DNA from: an uncultured Prevotellaceae bacterium
GTDB taxonomy: Bacteria; Bacteroidota; Bacteroidia; Bacteroidales; Bacteroidaceae
Reading direction: 5' to 3'
DNA length: 8,722 nt
Assembly: GCA_947176655.1 (NCBI GenBank)
Contig: CAMWRK010000082.1
Span: 1 to 8,722, forward strand
Shown here: piece by piece, positions 1 to 6,574 of the stretch
How positions within the stretch are numbered: the first letter of the stretch is position 1
Layout: each line of letters starts with the position of its first letter
Program-made: the position numbers and the translations under genes
Notes under the pieces: generated by a model
What the model was told of the DNA's origin: nothing
The model's input: the letters and a program-made list of their open reading frames with translations, nothing else
Databases searched by the model: none

Positions 1-762
1 ACTCACAGCATAGACTACAGTCGTTGCGTTGCCTGTATGGACTGCATCGGAAAATGCAGAAAGGGAGCCATAAGCTATGCCCATAACGTGACACCAGATG
101 CCATGCAGTCTGCCGGCTCAGCCGAAACGGTATCATCTTCGCGCCGCGCCTTTCTTGCAGGTAGTGCCGCGTTTGCCGTATCTGCTGCCGTCAAGGCACA
201 GAAGATGAAGGTGGACGGAGGTCTGGCCGTAATAGAAGACAAGGTGGCACCGGTACGCCAGACACCTGTCATACCGGCAGGGGCAAAGGGCCTGCGCCAT
301 TTCACGCAGCATTGCACGGCGTGCCAGTTGTGCGTGTCGGTCTGCCCCAACAATGTATTGCGGCCATCTTCGGAGTTGTCGCGGCTGATGCAGCCCGAGA
401 TGTCGTATGAGCGTGGATATTGCCGCCCCGAGTGCACCCGCTGTTCTGATGTCTGTCCTGCCGGAGCCATACGTCCGGTCACTGTCGAGAAGAAGTCGTC
501 CGAACAGATAGGCCATGCTGTATGGATAAAGAAGAACTGCATACCTGTACGCGACGGCCATTCGTGTGGCAACTGTGCAAGGCATTGTCCCACTGGAGCC
601 ATACAGATGATTCTTTCCGATGAGAGTAACAAGATGTCACCCAAGATACCGGCCATAGACACGGAGAGGTGTATCGGTTGTGGCGCGTGTGAGAATCTGT
701 GTCCTGCAAGGCCGTTCAGTGCCATTTATGTGGAGGGACACGAGAGTCACAGAACAATTTAG
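1..762 (+). CDS. Polyferredoxin, NapH-end/NapG-like fusion with internal Tat signal (5' truncated)
   Basis: The frame is open from base 1, so the N-terminus lies outside the window; 253 codons are visible. A Met at codon 13 is not the start because it lies inside the first cluster motif (Cys 9, 12, 15, 19). After this ferredoxin-like end comes a twin-arginine segment, SSRRAFLAG (Arg 48-49), followed by a weakly hydrophobic Ala-rich stretch to about residue 65 and a possible signal-peptidase site (VKA-Q). Four more 4Fe-4S motifs follow: Cys 105/108/111/115, 141/145/148/152, 180/189/192/196 and 224/227/230/234. This order (Tat signal, then four clusters) is that of NapG, the periplasmic ferredoxin of nitrate reductase systems. 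The part before it resembles the cytoplasmic C-terminal ferredoxin of membrane protein NapH. Inferred role: passing electrons from menaquinol to a periplasmic acceptor. No nitrate reductase is visible, so a nap name is not justified. The next gene starts 87 bases downstream on the same strand. Confidence 0.85.
   Translation, partial: THSIDYSRCVACMDCIGKCRKGAISYAHNVTPDAMQSAGSAETVSSSRRAFLAGSAAFAVSAAVKAQKMKVDGGLAVIEDKVAPVRQTPVIPAGAKGLRHFTQHCTACQLCVSVCPNNVLRPSSELSRLMQPEMSYERGYCRPECTRCSDVCPAGAIRPVTVEKKSSEQIGHAVWIKKNCIPVRDGHSCGNCARHCPTGAIQMILSDESNKMSPKIPAIDTERCIGCGACENLCPARPFSAIYVEGHESHRTI
142..207 (+). other. Internal twin-arginine (Tat) signal segment
   Basis: Codons 48-69 of the polyferredoxin read RRAFLAG followed by an Ala/Ser/Val-rich stretch and VKAQK. 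With the preceding Ser this matches the Tat motif S-R-R-x-F-L, with Ala in place of the usual final Lys. It sits between two iron-sulfur regions rather than at a protein N-terminus. The hydrophobic stretch is short and mild, as in Tat signals generally. If used, it would place the following four clusters outside the cytoplasm. Confidence 0.7.
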
Positions 763-849
763 GCAGGTCATGAGACGGAAAGCCTTGCTCACGGACGAAC
801 GTACGATACGGAACATTTTTTTACGACACACTGAAAAACAGACAATACT

Positions 850-2208
850 ATGGACAGACGCGAATTTCTGAAAATATGCGGGATAAGTTCGGCCACAATG
901 GCATTGGGCGGATGCAGATTAGGCAGCCAGAAAAGCAATGGCGTTGGCGAAGCGACTCCTGTTCCTGTGGACGGCATGACATATCGCAGTTTCCCGTCTT
1001 TGGGCGATGACAAGGTTTCGTTGCTGGGGTACGGCTGTATGCGCTGGCCTACGATACCCAATCCAGACGGAAATGGCGATGTCATAGATCAGGATGCGGT
1101 CAATGCACTTGTGGACTATGCCATAGAGCATGGGGTGAACTTCTTCGATACGTCTCCGGTTTATGTACAGGGATGGTCTGAGCGCGCCACGGGCAATGCT
1201 CTCAGCCGCCATCCGCGCGAATCGTATTATGTCAGTACCAAGCTCTCCAATTTCTCCGACTCCTCGCGCGAGAACTCGTTGGCCATGTATCACAATTCCT
1301 TTCGCAACCTGCAGGTCGACTATATAGACTATTATCTGCTACATGCTATCGGTGGTGGCGGAATGCCGGAGTTCCGCAAACGTTATGTGGACAACGGCAT
1401 TCTGGACTTTCTTGTCGGGGAGCGCAAGGCCGGTCGCATACGCCGTCTGGGCTGGTCGTTCCATGGCAGCAAGGAGGTTTTTGATGAAATGCTTGCCATG
1501 CACGATACGTACCACTGGGATTTTGTCCTCATACAGATGAACTACGTTGACTGGCATATTGCCAAGGGCAGTGGGATAGGGGCGGAGTACCTCTATACGG
1601 AATTGACCAAACGGAACATTCCCGTGATGGTGATGGAGCCGTTGCTTGGCGGACGTCTGTCCAAGGTGCCAGACCATATTGTGGGACGTCTGAAGCAGCG
1701 TGATCCGGAGCGCAGCGTGGCATCGTGGGCATTCCGCTTTGACGGCAGTCTGCCGGGGGTACTTACCGTGCTCAGCGGCATGGTATACATGGAACATCTT
1801 CAGGATAACATACGTACTTATTCCCCGCTGGTGCCGTTGAACGACGAGGAGCGCGACTATCTCTTCGAGACGGCGAAACTCATGGAGCAGTATCCTACCA
1901 TACCTTGCAATGATTGCAAATATTGCATGCCATGCCCATACGGAATAGACATTCCTGCCATATTGGTGCACTACAACAAATGCGTGAACGAAGGTAATGT
2001 GCCGGAGAGCCGTCAGGACGAGAATTACCGCAAGGCACGCAGGGCGTTCCTCGTGGGATATGACCGCAGCGTTCCGGCTCTGCGTCAGGCAAACCATTGC
2101 ATAGGATGTAATCAGTGCAGCTCTCATTGTCCACAAAAGATAAACATTCCGAAGCAGTTGCGCAAGATAGACGACTTTGTGGAAAAACTCAAGCAGAACA
2201 CTTTATAA
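850..2208 (+). CDS. Tat-exported lipoprotein aldo/keto reductase with C-terminal double 4Fe-4S ferredoxin domain
   Basis: The protein has 452 residues. The N-terminus, MDRREFLK, is a near-perfect Tat motif; a short hydrophobic region ends in a lipobox, LGGC (Cys22), so export by Tat and lipidation are predicted. Residues about 45-335 form an aldo/keto reductase barrel. The catalytic tetrad is visible: Asp100 and Tyr105 (FFDTSPVY), Lys131 (VSTK) and His165 (YYLLH). The cofactor-site segments MEPLLGGRL and VLSGM are retained. The C-terminus carries two cluster motifs, Cys 353/356/359/362 and Cys 417/420/423/427, as in the ferredoxin-bearing AKR subfamily common in anaerobes. The substrate is unknown. 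A periplasmic AKR is odd because free NAD(P)H is absent there; it may export a bound nucleotide or receive electrons from the upstream polyferredoxin. No acidic lipoprotein export signal follows Cys22, so inner-leaflet periplasmic retention is more likely than surface display. tatA starts 20 bases downstream. Confidence 0.9.
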   Translation: MDRREFLKICGISSATMALGGCRLGSQKSNGVGEATPVPVDGMTYRSFPSLGDDKVSLLGYGCMRWPTIPNPDGNGDVIDQDAVNALVDYAIEHGVNFFDTSPVYVQGWSERATGNALSRHPRESYYVSTKLSNFSDSSRENSLAMYHNSFRNLQVDYIDYYLLHAIGGGGMPEFRKRYVDNGILDFLVGERKAGRIRRLGWSFHGSKEVFDEMLAMHDTYHWDFVLIQMNYVDWHIAKGSGIGAEYLYTELTKRNIPVMVMEPLLGGRLSKVPDHIVGRLKQRDPERSVASWAFRFDGSLPGVLTVLSGMVYMEHLQDNIRTYSPLVPLNDEERDYLFETAKLMEQYPTIPCNDCKYCMPCPYGIDIPAILVHYNKCVNEGNVPESRQDENYRKARRAFLVGYDRSVPALRQANHCIGCNQCSSHCPQKINIPKQLRKIDDFVEKLKQNTL

Positions 2209-2228
2209 TTTATTAATGACATGAACGT

Positions 2229-2411
2229 ATGTTCGGAATAGGATTTCAGGAAATAATAGTCATAGCACTGGTGGTACTTCTGTTTTTCGGCGGCAAGAAG
2301 ATTCCGGAGCTGATGCGAGGCTTGGGCGAAGGCGTGCGCAGTTTCAAGGATGCCATGGACGGAAAGTCCGACAAGGATGTACAGAAACAGGAAACACCGG
2401 ACGAGAAATAG
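2229..2411 (+). CDS. tatA: Sec-independent protein translocase TatA/TatB-type subunit
   Basis: This 60-residue protein has the TatA layout. A short N-terminal membrane helix (about residues 6-20) is followed by the FFGGKK hinge, an amphipathic helix (IPELMRGLGEGVRSFKDAM) and a short charged tail. TatA forms the membrane-weakening oligomer that lets folded proteins through when TatC and substrate are engaged. The N-terminus, MFGIGFQE with Glu8, resembles E. coli TatB, whereas the hinge and amphipathic helix are TatA-like. No separate tatB is present in the window, so one subunit may serve both roles. It is shorter than E. coli TatA (89 residues), mainly in the tail. It lies 20 bases after the reductase gene and 52 before tatC, consistent with one operon. 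Confidence 0.93.
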   Translation: MFGIGFQEIIVIALVVLLFFGGKKIPELMRGLGEGVRSFKDAMDGKSDKDVQKQETPDEK

Positions 2412-2463
2412 TTGTCCCGGCATGGGAGCATGGTTATAGGCACAGGCTCCGAATCAGTTTGCT

Positions 2464-3261
2464 ATGTCAGAACCTCAGACATTCTGGGAGCACCTCGATG
2501 AGCTGCGTGGCAGCATCATACGCATGATTATCGCTATGGTGTGCTGTGCCGTTGTGGCGTTTTGTTTCAAGGACACTCTTTTCGATGTTATCCTTGCTCC
2601 GCAAGGCGACGGCTTCATCACATACCGCGTTCTGGAACGACTCGGAGGAATGTTCTCTGCACCGGACGGTGATGACATATTGTCTCCGATGGCTGTCCGC
2701 CTTATAAACACAGGGCTGGCGCAGCAGTTCATGATTCACGTCAAGACATCCATGGGCATTGGCTTCATGATGGCATCGCCCTATATCCTGTATCTGCTGT
2801 TCCGTTTTGTATCACCGGCTCTGTATGCCGGCGAGAGACGCTATGTCCGTAGTCTTGTATCCGGAGGATACATGATGTTTATGGCAGGTGTCCTGCTCGG
2901 CTACTTCCTTATATTCCCACTTACTTTCCGTTTTCTCGGCACATATCAGGTCAGTACTATTGTGGAAAATACCGTGACTTTGGAGTCGTACATCGACACC
3001 ATGATAATGATATGCTTGTCCATGGGCGTTGTCTTTGAGATACCGGTGCTGTGCTGGATTATGGGGCGTATGGGCATTATCGATGCCGCCATGATGAGGC
3101 ATTACCGCCGCCACGTCATAGTTCTGTTGCTTGTTGTCGCGGCAATCATCACCCCCACGTCCGATGTCTTCACACTTTTGCTTGTTTCGTTGCCCATGTG
3201 GCTGTTATATGAATTGAGCATCCACATCGTCGGTTTGCACCGGGATCGTGGATGCTCATGA
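2464..3261 (+). CDS. tatC: Sec-independent protein translocase subunit TatC
   Basis: The protein has 265 residues and six likely membrane helices (roughly 18-35, 98-116, 134-153, 179-200, 217-230, 236-252). TatC is the receptor for twin-arginine signals. Family marks are all present: FWEHLDELR at the cytoplasmic N-terminus (Glu13 at the place of E. coli Glu15), FVSPALYAGER (Glu124, matching E. coli Glu103), VVFEIP (Glu192), and ITPTSDVF with Asp234 at the TPPDV position. The first periplasmic loop, about residues 36-97, is longer than in E. coli TatC. It follows tatA and the two Tat-signal proteins on the same strand, which suggests co-expression with its substrates. The TGA stop lies within a possible hairpin, and the convergent maeB ends 58 bases further on. 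Confidence 0.96.
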   Translation: MSEPQTFWEHLDELRGSIIRMIIAMVCCAVVAFCFKDTLFDVILAPQGDGFITYRVLERLGGMFSAPDGDDILSPMAVRLINTGLAQQFMIHVKTSMGIGFMMASPYILYLLFRFVSPALYAGERRYVRSLVSGGYMMFMAGVLLGYFLIFPLTFRFLGTYQVSTIVENTVTLESYIDTMIMICLSMGVVFEIPVLCWIMGRMGIIDAAMMRHYRRHVIVLLLVVAAIITPTSDVFTLLLVSLPMWLLYELSIHIVGLHRDRGCS

Positions 3262-3290
3262 GGAAGAGCTTATCCTGTATTATTTTATTG
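3250..3290 (+). terminator. Possible imperfect hairpin terminator after tatC
   Basis: GGATGCTC (3250-3257) can pair with GAGC-TT-ATCC (3266-3275) across an 8-base loop, giving an 8-pair stem with a two-base bulge. A T-rich run (TGTATTATTTTATTG) follows. The stem includes the tatC stop codon. It would work only for rightward transcription; no T tract follows in the other direction. The bulge and the interrupted T run make this tentative. Confidence 0.3.
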
Positions 3291-3319
3291 CTTGCTTTTG
3301 TCTGTCTGTTGCTATGATG

Positions 3320-5623
3320 TCATCGGATCAGGCAGTTCTCCGTACACTTGCGTTTGCTGACTATGGCATCAATGGCGGCAACGGCGGTGATGGTGAGAAT
3401 ATCGCGCACGCTGCTTTCGAAGTCGGTAAAGTGTATGGGTTTGTTCAGACCAATCTGCAACGGACCGATAACCTCCACACCGGAGGACATGTACTGAATG
3501 AGTTTGCTGGCGGCATTGGCACTCGAGAGGTTGGGGAAGATGAGCGTGTTGACATCCTTCCCGTGAAGACGTGTAAAGGGATATTTGCGGTCACGCAGTT
3601 CACGATCCAGAGCTATGTTGACCTGCATTTCGCCGTCGATAAGGCGTGACGGATCTTCCTCCTGCAGTATGCGCACGGCTTCGTGAACTTCTGCTGGAGA
3701 ACCGGCAGTGTCGGATCCGAAGTTGGAATAGCTTGCCATTGCCATGACAGGTTCGTGGTTGAAGATGCGCACGGCGCTTTCCATCAGACGTGCCACATCT
3801 ACCAGAGTGCTTGTGCCAGGATGACGGTTGATGAGGGTATCTCCTATGAAGAAGGTGCCCTTCTTTGAGTTGAGAATGTGCATCGTGGCGAAATGTTCGA
3901 AGCCGGGTCTTATGCCCACAACCTCTTTGGCAACCTTGATGGTATTGCTGTATTTCGTATATACGCCAGTGATGAAAGCGTCGGCCTCTCCAGTCTCCAC
4001 CATCATCATGCCAAAGTAGTTGCGCTCGAACATCTTGTCGTTGGCTTCCTCGAGGGTATAGCCCTCGCGTGCGCGCTTCTCGGCCAGCAGTTGTGCATAG
4101 CGTTCGCGGCGCGGGGCCTCGCGGTCGTGGCGCAGGTTGACAATCTCTATGCCGTCGAGGGAGAGTTCCAGTTCGGCGGCTTTCTTGGCTATCATTTCGT
4201 CGTTGCCCAAGAGGATGGGGTGGCAGATGCCTTCGTTGCGTGCCTCTACGGCAGCCTTGAGCATGGTGGGGTGGATGCCTTCGGCAAAGACTACACGTTG
4301 CGGATTGCGGCGGGCTGTCTCGTAGAGCTGTTGTGTGAGTTTGCTTTCTTGCCCCATGATGTTTTTCAGATGTGCGGCGTATGCATCCCAGTCGGTGATG
4401 TCCTTGCGCGCCACACCGCTTTCCATAGCGGCTTTGGCCACGGCCATGCTTACTTCGGTGATAAGACGCGGATCTACAGGCTTGGGGATGAAGTAGTCCC
4501 TGCCGAATGTGAAATTGTTTACGTTGTAGACCTCGTTGACAACATCGGGCACAGGCTTCTTGGCCAGGGCTGCAATGGCGCGCACGGCGGCCAGTTTCAT
4601 TTCCTCATTGATTGCCGTGGCCGCAGTGTCCAGCGCGCCACGGAAAATGTACGGGAATCCTATGACATTGTTTATCTGGTTGGGATAGTCGGAGCGTCCC
4701 GTTGACATAAGTATGTCCGGACGGGCTGCAATGGCCTCTTCGTAGGTTATTTCCGGTTCGGGATTTGCCAGGGCAAACACTATAGGCATGTCGGCCATGG
4801 AGCGTATCATGTCCTGTGAAAGCACACCTCCCTTGCTCAGTCCGAGGAACACGTCAGCACCTTGGATAGCTTCGGCCAGAGTGTGTACATCGCGCCGGGG
4901 GGTGGCAAACTCTTTCTTCTCGGGTGTGAGGTTGTCACGGTCGTCGGTGATGACACCTTTGCTGTCCAGCATCAGGATGTTCTCGCGCCTGGCACCGAGA
5001 GCGACATACAGTTTGGTGCATGAAATGGCAGCTGCGCCGGCACCGTTGACAACGATGCGGACATCCTCGATGCGTTTGCCGGCCACTTCCAGAGCATTGA
5101 GCAGGCCTGCGCTGGATATTATCGCCGTGCCGTGCTGATCATCGTGCATGACCGGAATGTCCAGCTCTGCTTTCAGACGGCGTTCTATCTCGAAGCATTC
5201 CGGAGCCTTGATGTCCTCCAAATTGATGCCTCCGAACGTCGGGGCTATGGCTTTGACAGCCTGGATGAATTTCTCCGGATCCTTCTCGTTGACCTCTATG
5301 TCGAACACGTCTATGCCGCCGTATATCTTGAACAGCAGCCCCTTGCCCTCCATGACGGGTTTGCCGCTGACGGCACCTATATCGCCCAGACCGAGGACTG
5401 CTGTGCCGTTGCTTATGACGGCCACGAGGTTGCCTTTGCTGGTGTACTTGTAGGCATCGTTAGGGTTCTTCTGTATCTCCAGACATGGTTCGGCAACACC
5501 GGGAGAGTAGGCCAGTGACAGGTCTGTCTGTGTGCTGTATGGTTTCGTTGGCACAACTTCAATCTTGCCGGGTTTGCCGTTGGCATGATATGCCAGAGCG
5601 GCTTCTCTTGTTATCTTTGCCAT
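3320..5623 (-). CDS. maeB: NADP-type malic enzyme with C-terminal phosphotransacetylase-like domain
   Basis: The 767-residue protein matches E. coli MaeB (759 residues) along its length. It oxidatively decarboxylates malate to pyruvate and CO2, making NAD(P)H in the cytoplasm. Visible in the malic domain (about 1-430) are catalytic Tyr39 (AYSPGVA), Lys94 (GKGLLFK), metal ligands Glu136/Asp137 (LEDIKAPE) and Asp162 (HDDQHGTA), and the nucleotide loop GAGAAA at 194-199. From about 435 to the end lies the phosphotransacetylase-like domain, which in this family acts in regulation (acetyl-CoA sensing) rather than catalysis. The start was set at MAKITREAA because an in-frame ATG 51 bases upstream lies inside the probable promoter. 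A short basic tail (KRKCTENCLIR) extends past the family's usual end. The gene is convergent with tatC and has its own promoter downstream of the MetH-domain gene. Confidence 0.95.
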   Translation of the reverse strand: MAKITREAALAYHANGKPGKIEVVPTKPYSTQTDLSLAYSPGVAEPCLEIQKNPNDAYKYTSKGNLVAVISNGTAVLGLGDIGAVSGKPVMEGKGLLFKIYGGIDVFDIEVNEKDPEKFIQAVKAIAPTFGGINLEDIKAPECFEIERRLKAELDIPVMHDDQHGTAIISSAGLLNALEVAGKRIEDVRIVVNGAGAAAISCTKLYVALGARRENILMLDSKGVITDDRDNLTPEKKEFATPRRDVHTLAEAIQGADVFLGLSKGGVLSQDMIRSMADMPIVFALANPEPEITYEEAIAARPDILMSTGRSDYPNQINNVIGFPYIFRGALDTAATAINEEMKLAAVRAIAALAKKPVPDVVNEVYNVNNFTFGRDYFIPKPVDPRLITEVSMAVAKAAMESGVARKDITDWDAYAAHLKNIMGQESKLTQQLYETARRNPQRVVFAEGIHPTMLKAAVEARNEGICHPILLGNDEMIAKKAAELELSLDGIEIVNLRHDREAPRRERYAQLLAEKRAREGYTLEEANDKMFERNYFGMMMVETGEADAFITGVYTKYSNTIKVAKEVVGIRPGFEHFATMHILNSKKGTFFIGDTLINRHPGTSTLVDVARLMESAVRIFNHEPVMAMASYSNFGSDTAGSPAEVHEAVRILQEEDPSRLIDGEMQVNIALDRELRDRKYPFTRLHGKDVNTLIFPNLSSANAASKLIQYMSSGVEVIGPLQIGLNKPIHFTDFESSVRDILTITAVAAIDAIVSKRKCTENCLIR

Positions 5624-5671
5624 AAAATATGATGTATGTTGTGAGGTTTTTCTTGTTGTTCGATTGTGGTG

Positions 5672-5679
5672 CAAAGGTA
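5672..5679 (-). promoter_or_regulatory. Probable Bacteroidetes -7 promoter element for maeB
   Basis: The minus strand reads TACCTTTG, an exact match to the -7 consensus TAnnTTTG of the Bacteroidetes primary sigma factor. Transcription would begin near 5665, giving a leader of about 40 bases before the maeB start at 5623. A TTTG at 5692-5695 is too close (12 bases) to serve as a standard -33 element, and no well-spaced one was found. Confidence 0.6.
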
Positions 5680-5755
5680 GTGCTTTTCTCTCAAATGCAG
5701 ATTCCGACTCATGTAAAAAATATTGTATTATCCATGGTTATAAGTATTGGCGGGT

Positions 5756-6574
5756 TTAACTTATGACCTCAATGAACCTGCGCAGAAAATCGGTAGGCAG
5801 TCCACGTCGCGATGCGTAGTCCTGCAGCTGGTCTTCTCCTATGGCTCCGACGGAAAAGTGTTTGCAACTGGGGTGTGCGAACATAAGTCCCGATGTGCTG
5901 GCATGGGGACTCATGGCACCGTTTTCCGTAAGCGTGATGCCAAGTGACAGGAAATCCAGCAGGTGAGCGATCAGGAAATTCAGGCTTTGATCCGGTAGCG
6001 ACGGGTATCCAACGGCAGGACGCTTGCCTGTGTAGCGTTCGGCAAACAGTTCCTTGGGACAGAGGGATTCGTGCGGAGCATAGCCCCATATGCGCCGTCT
6101 CACTATCTCGTGTCCGCGCTCCGCTGTCGCTTCTGCCAGCCTGTCTGCCAGGGTCTGTTCCGCCAGACCGTCCACGTTGAAGGGTACCGTGGATGCAAAG
6201 ACACCGATTTTCTCGGCTGTCATATCAGTCGGCGGAACAAAATCGGCAAGGCATAGAAAAGGCGGATGCTGCTGTCTGAGAAGCGGTAGAACGGTACTCT
6301 TGTTGTGGCTCGGGGTGTGATAGAGAACAATGTCCTCGTCTCGTGAATGGGCAGAGAAGAGTCCCACACGGAAGTACGTCTGCCGGCCTTCGCGTGTCCA
6401 CCGTTCCAGAATGGCGTGGGCTTCTGATGTCAGTTCGCCTGCCAGTTCCTCTTTTATTCCCCATGTATGATAGAAGTATGTCCAGTTGATATACGGGACG
6501 AGTTCGGAGATCTGGAAACTGAGTGTCGTTGTCATTGTTACATGCCCAGGTGGTGCCATGAATTGGCTGTTCAT
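5756..6574 (-). CDS. Stand-alone MetH reactivation (AdoMet-binding) domain protein
   Basis: The 272-residue protein aligns with the C-terminal activation domain of cobalamin-dependent methionine synthase. In MetH this domain binds AdoMet and flavodoxin-type reductants to re-methylate oxidised cob(II)alamin. Shared segments in order are INWTYFYHTW (30-39), CLADFVPP (108-115), WGYAPHE (163-169), RPAVGYP (185-191), a Ser/Gly-rich FAHP segment (to 235) and DQLQDYA (248-254). No methyltransferase or cobalamin-binding domain is present, so it would act in trans on a separate MetH. Against recalled E. coli MetH, Glu1097, Arg1134 and Tyr1139 are kept (Glu148, Arg185, Tyr190), but Asp946 is Asn30 and Tyr1189 is His239. 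The ATG at 6574 overlaps the ligA stop as ATGA. A later start at Met14 (6535) also fits, since the conserved domain begins just after it. No promoter was seen between it and ligA. Confidence 0.88.
   Translation of the reverse strand: MNSQFMAPPGHVTMTTTLSFQISELVPYINWTYFYHTWGIKEELAGELTSEAHAILERWTREGRQTYFRVGLFSAHSRDEDIVLYHTPSHNKSTVLPLLRQQHPPFLCLADFVPPTDMTAEKIGVFASTVPFNVDGLAEQTLADRLAEATAERGHEIVRRRIWGYAPHESLCPKELFAERYTGKRPAVGYPSLPDQSLNFLIAHLLDFLSLGITLTENGAMSPHASTSGLMFAHPSCKHFSVGAIGEDQLQDYASRRGLPTDFLRRFIEVIS

Noticed and set aside
37..762. Start of the polyferredoxin at the ATG at base 37
   Set aside because: This Met lies inside the first CxxCxxCxxxC motif and the frame is open back to base 1, so the gene begins outside the window.
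1..762. Calling the polyferredoxin napG or napH
   Set aside because: No nitrate reductase or cytochrome gene is in view. The resemblance is in layout and cluster motifs only, and other respiratory systems use the same parts.
1339..2136. Long open frame (265 codons) on the - strand
   Set aside because: It is antisense to the conserved barrel and ferredoxin domain of the aldo/keto reductase, shows no protein motif and has no promoter.
3248..3649. Open frame on the + strand from the end of tatC into maeB
   Set aside because: It is mostly antisense to the maeB C-terminal domain, which is clearly coding, and its translation matches nothing known.
3878..4705. Long open frame (275 codons) on the + strand
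   Set aside because: It lies entirely antisense to conserved maeB sequence and its translation has no recognisable family motif. It is a shadow of maeB codon usage.
5624..5674. N-terminal extension of maeB from an upstream in-frame ATG
   Set aside because: It would overlap the TACCTTTG promoter element, and the family alignment begins at MAKITREAA.
5680..5755. Terminator between the MetH-domain gene and maeB
   Set aside because: The palindrome around CCATGG has mismatches immediately outside its core and its position relative to the T run is poor, so I could not support a stem.
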